From Bacillota bacterium (GTDB lineage Bacteria; Bacillota; Dethiobacteria; DTU022), in NCBI GenBank assembly GCA_012797095.1, contig JAAZPS010000018.1:1-6511 (forward strand): DNA of 6,511 nt, read 5' to 3'. The notes under the pieces are model-generated. The model saw only the letters and a list, made by a program, of their open reading frames with translations. It had not been told where the DNA came from and made no database searches. Numbering within the stretch: position 1 is the first letter of the stretch; every line of letters begins with the position of its first letter. Position numbers and translations under genes: made by a program. Of this stretch, positions 1-6,044 are shown in pieces.

Positions 1-483
1 CGCTGTTACTGCCATTTCACCGCCCCGATCCGGCGTTATCCCGATCTGGTGGTCCACCGGATCCTGAAAGAATCGCTGAAGCCGGGAGGGCTCAGCGAGA
101 AGCGGCTGGCACAGCTGCAGTCCCGCCTGCCGGCGATCGCCGACCACGCTTCGGAAAGAGAGCGAGCGGCACTGGAAGCGGAGCGGGCCGATGAAGATAT
201 CAAAAAAGCAGAGTACATGAAAAACGAGCTCGGTCAAGTTTACCCCGGGATCATCAACGGTGTAACCGGATTCGGCCTTTTTGTGGAGCTGGAAAACACT
301 GTTGAGGGGATGATCCCCCTGAGCGAGCTGGCTGATGACTATTATGTTTACCAGGAGCGGTTGGCCTCGGTGATCGGAGAGCGCACCCGCAAAACTTACC
401 GATTGGGAGATCCGATCAAGATCAAGGTGATCCGCGTGGATACCGCCGCCGGGAAGATCACTTTCGGGCTGGCGGAGGGCTGA
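1..483 (+). CDS. rnr: Ribonuclease R, C-terminal part (5' end outside window)
   Basis: This is the 3' end of RNase R, a processive 3'-to-5' exoribonuclease that degrades structured RNA and, with tmRNA-SmpB, non-stop mRNAs. The frame is open from base 1. Its first residues contain HFTAPIRRYPDLVVHR, the signature at the end of the RNB catalytic domain. A helical linker follows, then an S1 RNA-binding domain from about base 229 to the stop. That domain carries GVTGFGLFVELENTVEGM, the LSELADDYY segment and the closing RVDTAAGKITFGLAEG, all typical of RNase R rather than RNase II. The protein stops almost directly after the S1 fold and lacks the long lysine-rich tail of the E. coli enzyme. The active-site aspartates and cold-shock domains lie upstream of the window. 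The next gene starts 53 bases downstream on the same strand. Family assignment is firm. Confidence 0.96.
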   Translation, partial: RCYCHFTAPIRRYPDLVVHRILKESLKPGGLSEKRLAQLQSRLPAIADHASERERAALEAERADEDIKKAEYMKNELGQVYPGIINGVTGFGLFVELENTVEGMIPLSELADDYYVYQERLASVIGERTRKTYRLGDPIKIKVIRVDTAAGKITFGLAEG

Positions 484-536
484 TCGAGGTTCTCCCGCCA
501 AGGAATGACAATCTAACCAAAGGAGGTTTCCAACAG

Positions 537-1079
537 ATGGATCTGTACGAAGCGTTGGCCGGAAGGCGCAGCATCCGGAGATATACCGGCGATCCGGTAT
601 CCGAGGGGACGCTGCAGAAGTTGCTGGATGCTGCCCGCATCGCTCCTTCCTGGAGCAACAAGCAGTGTTGGAGCTTTATCGTTGTGCGTGAGCAATCCCG
701 CAAAGAGAAGCTGGCTGCCTCTATGCCCGATGAAAACCCCTGCAAGGGGGCGATTGCCGGGGTGCCGGTAGTGATCGTTCTATGCGCCGATCCCGCAGCC
801 TCCGGCCGGCCCGATGGGAAGGAGTACTATCTGCTCGATGCCGGCCTGGCCATGCAGCAGCTAATGCTGGCCGCTCATGCCGAGGGATTGGGCAGCTGCT
901 GGGTCGCCTGGTTTGACGAAGCCGTTGCTCGCGAGGCCTGCCGGGTTCCCGAACCCTACCGGGTCGTTGCCTTCACTCCGCTGGGAGTGCCTGCGCGCCA
1001 GCCGAAGCCCCGGCCGCGCAAGAATCTGGAAGAGATCGTCTTTAGCGAAGAATGGGGAAACACCGGGGTACCGGGTTGA
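537..1079 (+). CDS. Nitroreductase-family FMN-dependent oxidoreductase
   Basis: A complete 180-residue protein of the nitroreductase fold, a cytosolic flavoprotein family that uses FMN and NAD(P)H to reduce nitroaromatics, quinones or other acceptors. The ATG is fixed by an AAAGGAGG box at 519-526. Family marks are visible in order: the N-terminal FMN-phosphate segment GRRSIRRY (residues 9-16), APSWSNKQCWSFIVV (about 36-50) around the flavin, the central helix DAGLAMQQLMLAAHAEGLG (about 102-120), and the C-terminal LGVPA...RPRKNLEEIV segment that returns to the FMN. The length is normal for short single-domain members. The substrate cannot be read from the sequence. It sits 53 bases after rnr and 31 bases before a second predicted flavin-binding protein, so the two flavoproteins are probably co-transcribed. 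The pairing suggests a shared redox or detoxification role, but that is inference. Confidence 0.92.
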   Translation: MDLYEALAGRRSIRRYTGDPVSEGTLQKLLDAARIAPSWSNKQCWSFIVVREQSRKEKLAASMPDENPCKGAIAGVPVVIVLCADPAASGRPDGKEYYLLDAGLAMQQLMLAAHAEGLGSCWVAWFDEAVAREACRVPEPYRVVAFTPLGVPARQPKPRPRKNLEEIVFSEEWGNTGVPG

Positions 1080-1110
1080 TTCAGCAAATCAGGGAAGGAA
1101 GCTGAGATCG

Positions 1111-1506
1111 GTGAACGAAATATTGGAATTTTTGCAGCAAAACGCCCCCTTTTATATTGCCACGCTTGACGGAGATAGGCCTAAGGTGAGACCTTTCGGT
1201 TTTGTGATGGAACATGAGGGCAAACTCTGGTTTTGTACGAGCAATCAGAAGCAGATCTACAGGCAGTTGCAGGAGAATCCTTATTTTGAACTGAGCACGG
1301 TTTCACCCGAAAGGGTCTGGATACGGGTCAGGGGCAAGGCGGTATTCAAAAGCACGCCTGCGTTGAAAGAAAAAGCCCTGGAAGCAGCCCCACTTTTAAA
1401 AAAGATATACTCGGTTGATGACACCATCTTTGAACTTTTTTACCTCGATGAAGGCGAAGCCGCTTTCTGCTCGATGACCGCAGAGCCCCGATCGGTTAAA
1501 CTTTAA
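1111..1506 (+). CDS. Pyridoxamine 5'-phosphate oxidase-like (PPOX class) flavin-binding protein
   Basis: A 131-residue protein of the split-barrel PPOX superfamily, small cytosolic proteins that usually bind FMN or F420. The pattern is characteristic: an N-terminal helix (NEILEFLQQN), then FYIATLDGDRPKVRPFGFVMEHEGKLWFCT (beta strands of the barrel, about residues 14-43), a KQIYRQLQENPYFEL segment, and VWIRVRGKAVF (about 69-79), then a helical region and a closing strand AAFCSMTAEPRSVKL. The GTG at 1111 is chosen because GGAAGG lies about 10 bases upstream and because the conserved fold begins right after it. The frame is open further upstream, but that part overlaps the nitroreductase gene and looks like nonsense. 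It resembles uncharacterised PPOX proteins more than true PdxH, which is longer. The reaction is unknown. It follows the nitroreductase by 31 bases and is the last plus-strand gene before a convergent junction. Confidence 0.88.
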   Translation: MNEILEFLQQNAPFYIATLDGDRPKVRPFGFVMEHEGKLWFCTSNQKQIYRQLQENPYFELSTVSPERVWIRVRGKAVFKSTPALKEKALEAAPLLKKIYSVDDTIFELFYLDEGEAAFCSMTAEPRSVKL

Positions 1507-1548
1507 CCGGACCTCGGCCGGTCAGACGGCGTTCAAGAATGAATTGTA

Positions 1549-1579
1549 CTGACGGCGGGCTTGCTCAGCCCGCCGTCGG
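1549..1579. terminator. GC-rich hairpin in convergent gap, possible bidirectional terminator
   Basis: GACGGCGGGC (1551-1560) and GCCCGCCGTC (1568-1577) pair perfectly around a 7-base loop. One wobble and one G-C pair extend the stem to about 12 base pairs. It lies in the 92-base gap between the stops of the PPOX gene (plus) and the ATPase gene (minus), where both transcripts should end. No run of T follows on either strand, so it is not a classical intrinsic terminator. It may act with a termination factor or simply protect the 3' ends. A smaller inverted repeat, ACCGG/CCGGT, lies at 1506-1522. Confidence 0.4.
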
Positions 1580-1598
1580 CTATCATCGGGCCCTGAAC

Positions 1599-4319
1599 TC
1601 AGCCGGTGGTTCCGGCAAAAAACCGCCTGTCGAGCAACTTCCATATCTCCCCGAAAACAAGCGGCGAGAGTGCCAGCAGGGCAACGTAAAGCCATCCCTC
1701 CCGATCCAGCGGGACCGCGTGGAAGATGGCGGCAGCAGCAGGGATCAGCAGAACTGCAAGCTGCAGCGCCGCCGAGATCAAGACTGCACCGAGAAGCAGC
1801 CGGTTGCCGAAAAATCTGCGGCCAACGACAGAGCGGTGCAGCGATCGGAAATTGAAAACATGGATCAGCTGACAGAGGGCCAGCGTGGCGAAAGCCATGG
1901 TCCGCCCTTTCTCCACCGATTCGCCTGCTCCGATGGAGAAAGCGGTCAGCGTGATCAGGCCGATAAGCAGACCGAAAACAGCGAGCGTGCGCACCGAGCG
2001 GGGGCTGAAAAAACTGCGGCCGGGGCTGCGCGGTGGACGGTGCATCAGCTCTTCCTCCCCCGGATCGACCCCCAAAGACAGCGCCGGCAGGGTATCGGTG
2101 ATCAGGTTGATCCAGAGGATCTGAACCGGCAGCAGGGGAAGCGGCCACCCCAGAAGGATCGCTGCAAGGATGGTCACGATCTCTCCGGTATTGCACGACA
2201 GGAGAAAAAAGACCGCTTTTTTGATATTTTCATAGATCGCCCGACCTTCCTCGACAGCATGCACAATGGTGGTGAAATTGTCGTCGGCAAGGATCATCTC
2301 TGCCGCCTCCTTGGCCACGGCGGTACCGGAGCGGCCCATGGCGGTGCCGATATCGGCCCGTTTGAGCGCCGGCGCATCATTGACCCCGTCCCCGGTCATG
2401 GCGGCGATCTCCCCGTTTGCTTTCAGCGCATTGACAATACGCACCTTATGGCCGGGGGTGACGCGGGCGAAAACCCGGATCCGGGCGACCCTCCCGGCGA
2501 GCTCCTCGTCGCTGAGCCGTTCTAGCTCTGTCCCGGTGATGACCTCCTCTTTTTTGGAGGCAAGCCCCAGCGCAGCGGCAGCGGCCAGCGCTGTCTCGGC
2601 ATGGTCGCCGGTGATCATCTTGACCGCAATCCCCGCCTCGCGGCAGCTTTTAACGGCCTCGCCGGCCCCGGGACGGGGCGGATCATTCATCCCCATGAAG
2701 CCGGCGAAGATAAGCTCTGTTTCGGTCTGTTCGAGGGGGGGCATATCGTTATCCGGCAGGGGGCGGTAAGCAAATCCAAGAACCCGCAAAGCGCTGCCGG
2801 CCATCTCCCGGTTGCGGGAGCGGAGCGCTGCTTTGTGAGCAGCGGTCAGTGGCTCCACCCCCGAAGCACTCAGCCGGTAGCGGCAGCGTTCCAGAATGAT
2901 ATCCGAAGCTCCCTTGGTCAGAAGCCAGCAGCAGCTGTCTCCGAACAGCGGTTGCTCCGGACCCGGTTCGCCACAGTGTACCGTGCTCATCAGCTTCCGT
3001 TCAGAGTCAAAGGGCTGCTCCAGAATCCGGGGCAGGGCGGCGGTCAGCTGCTCCCGCACCAGGCCGGCCTTGGCGCCAACAGCGAGCAGGGCCCCCTCGG
3101 TGGGATCACCGATCACCCTGATACGGCCCTCCTCCTCGACAAGACGAGCGTTGTTGTTCAGCAGGCCGATACTCAGCAGCAGCTGCAGCTGTTGATCCTG
3201 CTGCGGGTCGATTGCCAGGCCGCCGCGAGAGAAAGAACCGGAGCTGCCGTAACCCTCGCCGCTGACCGTGATCGCACCCTCCCCGTAATCGAGCTGACGA
3301 ACAGTCATCTCATTCCGGGTCAATGTTCCTGTTTTATCTGTACAGATCACCGTGGCCGCCCCGAGCGTCTCCACCGCCGGAAGTTTGCGGATGATCGCCT
3401 GATGCCCGGCCATGCGCTGCACCCCCAGGGCCAGAACAATGGTGATAATTGCCGGCAGCCCTTCGGGGATGGCTGCCACGGCCAGACTGACCGCGGTAAG
3501 GAACATCGGCAGGAGCTCATGTCCCCGCAATATGCCCAGAGCAAAAATAAGGGCACAAAGCAAAACAGCGAGTATGCCGAGCCGGCTGCCGAAGTGGTCC
3601 AGCTTTTGCTGCAGCGGGGTTTTCTCCAGCGGCGCCTCCTGGATCATCCCGGCTATCTGGCCGATTGCGGTGTTCATCCCGGTGGCAGTGATCAGGGCCC
3701 GGCCCCGTCCACCGGTGATGATCGTCCCCATATGGATGCTGTTGATCTGCTCGGCCAGCGGCAGCATCTCATCACTGAGCGGGGCGGCCTCCTTCTCTAC
3801 CGGTACCGATTCGCCGGTCAGGGCCGATTCATCGGCGGTAAGGCTGGCGGTCTCGATGAGGCGGCCGTCTGCTGGGACGAAATCGCCGGCCTCAACCAGG
3901 ATCAGATCTCCAGGGACCAGCTCCCGGGCCGGCAGCTCGAACAAAGCGCCCTCCCGGATCACTTTGGCTGCCGGTGAGCTCAAGGTTTTCAGGGCGGCAA
4001 GGGATCTTTCTGCTTTATATTCTTGAACCACACCCAGGACGGCATTGAGCAGGACCACAGCCAGGATCACGAAAGCATCGGTGGTCTCCCTGATCGCCAG
4101 GGAGATCACCGCGGCAGCGATCAACAGCAGGATCAAAAATTCCTTGAACTGGTTGAAAAACATCCCCCAAAGGGTCATCCCTTTTTGTTCGTTGAGCTTG
4201 TTCAAGCCGTACTGCTTCTGCCGCCCTTCGATCTGAACCTGGGCCAAACCCCGATTGCAGTCGGAATCGAGCATCTCTGCCGCCTGTGCGGCGCTGAAAG
4301 TATACCATTCCTTTTCCAC
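1599..4319 (-). CDS. Cation-transporting P-type ATPase (Ca2+/Mn2+ type, P2A)
   Basis: A complete 906-residue P-type ATPase of the SERCA/PMR1 class, an inner-membrane pump that exports Ca2+ and/or Mn2+ using ATP. In order: the cation-ATPase N domain with RQKQYGLNKL; M1-M2; the actuator TGES (168-171); M4 with PEGLP (285-289); the phosphorylation motif DKTGT (aspartate 328); KGAS (about 469) in the nucleotide domain; TGDH (570-573); the hinge TGDGVNDAP (642-650); M5 with SCNTGE; M6 with NLITD (738-742); and a C-terminal membrane domain. Metal ligands expected for one SERCA site-II-like site are present: E286 in M4, N710 and E713 in M5, N738 and D742 in M6. The GTG start is favoured by AAAGGGG seven bases upstream. 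An in-frame ATG at 4457 lies inside the structured leader and would add 46 non-conserved residues. The leader carries a manganese riboswitch, so Mn2+ is the likeliest physiological cargo (inference). Confidence 0.95.
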   Translation of the reverse strand: MEKEWYTFSAAQAAEMLDSDCNRGLAQVQIEGRQKQYGLNKLNEQKGMTLWGMFFNQFKEFLILLLIAAAVISLAIRETTDAFVILAVVLLNAVLGVVQEYKAERSLAALKTLSSPAAKVIREGALFELPARELVPGDLILVEAGDFVPADGRLIETASLTADESALTGESVPVEKEAAPLSDEMLPLAEQINSIHMGTIITGGRGRALITATGMNTAIGQIAGMIQEAPLEKTPLQQKLDHFGSRLGILAVLLCALIFALGILRGHELLPMFLTAVSLAVAAIPEGLPAIITIVLALGVQRMAGHQAIIRKLPAVETLGAATVICTDKTGTLTRNEMTVRQLDYGEGAITVSGEGYGSSGSFSRGGLAIDPQQDQQLQLLLSIGLLNNNARLVEEEGRIRVIGDPTEGALLAVGAKAGLVREQLTAALPRILEQPFDSERKLMSTVHCGEPGPEQPLFGDSCCWLLTKGASDIILERCRYRLSASGVEPLTAAHKAALRSRNREMAGSALRVLGFAYRPLPDNDMPPLEQTETELIFAGFMGMNDPPRPGAGEAVKSCREAGIAVKMITGDHAETALAAAAALGLASKKEEVITGTELERLSDEELAGRVARIRVFARVTPGHKVRIVNALKANGEIAAMTGDGVNDAPALKRADIGTAMGRSGTAVAKEAAEMILADDNFTTIVHAVEEGRAIYENIKKAVFFLLSCNTGEIVTILAAILLGWPLPLLPVQILWINLITDTLPALSLGVDPGEEELMHRPPRSPGRSFFSPRSVRTLAVFGLLIGLITLTAFSIGAGESVEKGRTMAFATLALCQLIHVFNFRSLHRSVVGRRFFGNRLLLGAVLISAALQLAVLLIPAAAAIFHAVPLDREGWLYVALLALSPLVFGEIWKLLDRRFFAGTTG

Positions 4320-4325
4320 AGGCTG

Positions 4326-4333
4326 TCCCCTTT
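4326..4333 (-). promoter_or_regulatory. Ribosome binding site deciding the GTG start of the ATPase
   Basis: AAAGGGGA on the minus strand ends six bases before GTG at 4319. It lies beyond the terminator hairpin, so it is transcribed only when the leader is read through. This is the main reason for preferring GTG at 4319 over the in-frame ATG at 4457. Confidence 0.8.
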
Positions 4334-4361
4334 CGTGAAGCGCTGATCCGCCGGCAGAAAT

Positions 4362-4394
4362 AAAAAAACCTTTAACACGGATCGCGTTAAAGGT
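4362..4394 (-). terminator. Intrinsic terminator, expression platform of the riboswitch
   Basis: Read on the minus strand, CCTTTAAC (4393-4386) pairs with GTTAAAGG (4376-4369). Two more inner pairs follow across one mismatch, with a three-base loop, and seven T residues come directly after (4368-4362). This is a textbook intrinsic terminator placed 43 bases before the ATPase start codon. Its 5' arm (4393-4389, CCTTT) is the same segment that closes the outer helix of the upstream aptamer, so the two structures exclude each other. It would also stop any transcript arriving from the YhhN-like gene upstream. Confidence 0.9.
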
Positions 4395-4490
4395 CTGGCT
4401 GCTTGCCTGTACCGGGCAAGTGATGGACCAGGTATTGCTACCGGGTTGTTGATCCATCGACAGGTTAACCCTGCCAGTTACTCCCCTTCG
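4389..4490 (-). ncRNA. yybP-ykoY manganese riboswitch aptamer
   Basis: The minus-strand leader has the hallmarks of the yybP-ykoY family, which senses Mn2+. The signature loop GGGGAGTA lies at 4486-4479. The base helix P1 is formed by CTGGC (4477-4473) with GCCAG (4399-4395) and by AAGG (4488-4485) with CCTT (4393-4390), giving the typical GACCTTT 3' end. Three hairpins fill the junction: CAGG/CCTG (about 4473-4461); GATGGA (4458-4453) with TCCATC (4427-4422), capped by CCGGTA-GCAA-TACC; and CTTGCC (4420-4415) with GGCAAG (4407-4402) around loop CGGTACA. A four-way junction with conserved L1 and L3 loops fits the known Mn2+ site. Because P1 and the terminator share bases 4393-4389, ligand binding should prevent termination: a transcriptional ON switch. 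The assignment was made by eye from conserved blocks and pairing. Confidence 0.9.
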
Positions 4491-4495
4491 ACCTC

Positions 4496-4524
4496 ATTAT
4501 AGCCTCTCCCCGGACCACGGTCAA
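4496..4524 (-). promoter_or_regulatory. Sigma-A-type promoter of the riboswitch-ATPase unit
   Basis: TTGACC (4524-4519) and a perfect TATAAT (4501-4496) are separated by exactly 17 bases on the minus strand. The expected transcription start is near 4489, immediately at the 5' edge of the aptamer, so essentially the whole leader is riboswitch. The match and spacing make this the strongest promoter in the window. Confidence 0.9.
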
Positions 4525-4568
4525 GCCTGCCGCACAGCTGTTTCCACCAGAACCGCCGCAGATCGACA

Positions 4569-5240
4569 TTACATGGTAGAGCCCAGCCAGTAGCCATAGA
4601 TGATCCCCATCTGCGCCGGGATATAGGTCAGCCAGATCCACAGGTGGGGCCTCTTCAGCGCTGTACCGCCGAAGTCGGTGATGCCGATAATCATATCCGA
4701 AATATAGAAAAGTATCGTACCGGGGAAGACGAGCCACCACCAACCGCCCAGTTTAAGGCCGAGCATGAAGGCAAAAACGACAGCGGTGCCGAGCAGAAGG
4801 GCATAGCCCAGCGAGCCCGCATTCAGGAGCGGCGATATTTCCGAATTGCGAACAAACAGGTACCAGCCGAGCACTGTTAGCAGCCAGGCTGCGGCCAGAA
4901 GAAGCCAAAAATAGGGCGAAGTGAGGACATTGGCAGGTTCAAGCAAACAATAAAAAGCGGCGATATATAGGGGATGGGCAATTCCAAATGCGGCCATCCC
5001 GCCCAGGCGGGGTGCCGGGAGTGGGATCACCGAGGCATTAAACATATCTCCGAGAAAAGAGAGGGTCATCCCCGAAAGGATCAGCCAGCCGATGGAATGG
5101 CGCAGGGACAAAGCGATCAGAAAAGCGCTTAACAGCAGGGACAGGCTGAGAAGAACCCTGGCCGGCAGGGGCAGACGGATCTTTTTGGGGTCTGTGGAGA
5201 CGATCTGCAGCCCGGACCGGAAACCTACACCCAGCAGCAA
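4569..5240 (-). CDS. YhhN/TMEM86 family membrane protein (lysoplasmalogenase-like), start uncertain
   Basis: A polytopic membrane protein of the YhhN family, whose animal relative TMEM86B hydrolyses lysoplasmalogen. Counting from the TTG at 5240 (223 residues), family motifs are LGDMFNA (63-69), FGIAHPLYIAAF (85-96), FPGTILFYISDMIIG (172-186) and WLTYIPAQMGIIYG (203-216). The conserved D65, H89, S181, D182, Y206 and Q210 are in place. About seven to eight hydrophobic segments are visible. The TTG has no ribosome binding site and would cut the first membrane helix. The frame stays open upstream, and IFIPLTILASGQL (5279-5241) completes that helix. AAGGGAGG at 5295-5288 is ideally spaced for an ATC at 5279, so the true protein may have about 236 residues from a rare start codon. 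A plasmalogen-related substrate is inferred from the family only. It ends 45 bases before the ATPase promoter. Confidence 0.85.
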   Translation of the reverse strand: MLLGVGFRSGLQIVSTDPKKIRLPLPARVLLSLSLLLSAFLIALSLRHSIGWLILSGMTLSFLGDMFNASVIPLPAPRLGGMAAFGIAHPLYIAAFYCLLEPANVLTSPYFWLLLAAAWLLTVLGWYLFVRNSEISPLLNAGSLGYALLLGTAVVFAFMLGLKLGGWWWLVFPGTILFYISDMIIGITDFGGTALKRPHLWIWLTYIPAQMGIIYGYWLGSTM

Positions 5241-5287
5241 CAGCTGGCCTGAAGCCAGAATTGTTAATGGGATGAAGATATTCGCAA

Positions 5288-5295
5288 CCTCCCTT
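5288..5295 (-). promoter_or_regulatory. Strong ribosome binding site without a canonical start codon
   Basis: AAGGGAGG on the minus strand is a near-perfect Shine-Dalgarno box. No in-frame ATG, GTG or TTG lies 5-12 bases downstream. The codon at optimal spacing (8 bases) is ATC at 5279, in frame with the YhhN-like gene. An ATG at 5311 lies upstream in another frame and stops after 15 codons. Confidence 0.55.
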
Positions 5296-5317
5296 GACGC
5301 TGAACAGTCATCCGCTC

Positions 5318-5349
5318 AATATATATCATACAAAAGGAAATAGGTCCAA
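5318..5349 (-). promoter_or_regulatory. Possible promoter of the YhhN-like gene
   Basis: TTGGAC (5349-5344) is followed after 18 bases by TATATA (5325-5320), or after 20 bases by TATATT (5323-5318), on the minus strand. The region is AT-rich and correctly placed upstream of the ribosome binding site at 5288-5295. The match is only moderate. Confidence 0.4.
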
Positions 5350-5377
5350 TCTCTACCAGATAAAAACATCTTTTTTC

Positions 5378-5407
5378 TTGACGGGGCGATCCCGGGGATG
5401 CTATGAT
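5378..5407 (+). promoter_or_regulatory. Sigma-A-type promoter of smpB, with extended -10
   Basis: TTGACG (5378-5383) and TATGAT (5402-5407) are 18 bases apart. TG at 5399-5400 gives an extended -10 element. Transcription would start near 5414, leaving a leader of about 100 bases before smpB. The leader holds a short CTCG/CGAG hairpin near 5421-5434 and a direct repeat of AAGCTGAAA (5444 and 5460), with no recognisable regulatory RNA. The gap 5241-5514 as a whole is a divergent promoter region. Confidence 0.75.
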
Positions 5408-5514
5408 CTCTAGTGTCGGTCTCGCCTGAACGAGCAGCCTTTTAAGCTGAAATCTTTACAAGCTGAAAAAGTTATCATTGATCCGAGGGCCAGCGGTGGA
5501 GGGAACTTGAGAAA

Positions 5515-5973
5515 ATGGAGCAGTTGATCAGCCGCAACCGGAAGGCTTATCACGATTATCATATTGAAGAAACCTACGAAGCCGGGATTGTGCTCACGGG
5601 TACAGAGGTAAAATCCGTCCGCGGCGCCAGGGTGAACCTGCGGGACAGTTACGCCCGGGTCGAAGGCGGCGAGCTCTTTCTTTTCAATATGCATATCAGT
5701 CCCTACGAACCGGGGAATCGCTTCAACCATGAGCCGCGGCGGACCCGCAAGCTGCTGATGCACAAGGCCGAGATCGGCCGCCTTGCCGGCACGGTGCAGC
5801 AGAAGGGTTACACTCTCGTTCCGCTCAAAATCTACTTCCGGCGGGGCCTGGTCAAAGTCGAGCTGGGCCTGGCCAGGGGGAAACGTCTATATGATAAGCG
5901 CCGCTCAATTGCCGAGCGCGATCAGCAGCGGGAGATGGGCCGCGCCGTTAAAGAGAGGATGCAGGATCGTTAG
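5515..5973 (+). CDS. smpB: SsrA-binding protein SmpB
   Basis: SmpB, the small basic protein that binds the tRNA-like part of tmRNA and delivers it to stalled ribosomes for trans-translation. The 152 residues match the usual length of about 150-160. Motifs are NRKAYHDYHIEETYEAGIVL (8-27), GTEVKSVR (29-36, RNA-binding barrel), NLRDSYARV (41-49), NMHISPY (58-64), RTRKLLMHKAEI (76-87), and GLARGKRLYDKRRSIAERD (118-136). The basic C-terminal tail after YDKR should become a helix in the empty mRNA channel. The ATG is supported by GGTGGAGGG at 5495-5503, 11 bases upstream. The tmRNA gene begins 71 bases after the stop with its own -10 box, the classic smpB-ssrA pairing. Nothing is missing. Confidence 0.97.
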   Translation: MEQLISRNRKAYHDYHIEETYEAGIVLTGTEVKSVRGARVNLRDSYARVEGGELFLFNMHISPYEPGNRFNHEPRRTRKLLMHKAEIGRLAGTVQQKGYTLVPLKIYFRRGLVKVELGLARGKRLYDKRRSIAERDQQREMGRAVKERMQDR

Positions 5974-5983
5974 CCGCAGCCAG

Positions 5984-6012
5984 TTTATTTTTGCTGCTGG
6001 ATCGGCTATAAT
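5984..6012 (+). promoter_or_regulatory. Promoter of the first tmRNA gene
   Basis: A perfect TATAAT lies at 6007-6012. The hexamer 17 bases upstream (TTTATT, 5984-5989) is a weak -35 match. Initiation near 6019 would give a 5' leader of about 26 bases before the mature tmRNA end at 6045, to be removed by RNase P. Read-through from smpB is also possible, since no terminator follows that gene. Confidence 0.65.
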
Positions 6013-6044
6013 ATAGATGAAGCAAGATGAATGCCTCAAGTCGT

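Noticed and set aside
470..500. Imperfect hairpin TGGCGGAG/CTCCCGCCA over the rnr stop codon
   Set aside because: It has a bulge and a 14-base loop, has no T run, and stands before a strongly translated downstream gene. It is probably chance in GC-rich DNA.
877..1110. N-terminal extension of the PPOX protein upstream of the GTG at 1111
   Set aside because: It overlaps the nitroreductase gene out of frame, is rich in R, P and S, and precedes the conserved fold. A ribosome binding site supports 1111.
1539..3977. Long plus-strand open frames opposite the ATPase
   Set aside because: They are antisense to a gene with every P-type ATPase motif, have low-complexity composition rich in Q, R and G, and show no recognisable domain. 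They are products of GC-rich codon usage.
4015..4346. Short frames on both strands across the ATPase 5' region
   Set aside because: They lie in other frames of the conserved N-terminal and M1-M2 region and lack ribosome binding sites.
5444..5468. Direct repeat AAGCTGAAA in the smpB leader, copies 16 bases apart
   Set aside because: Two short copies without symmetry or a known regulator motif; not enough to call an operator.
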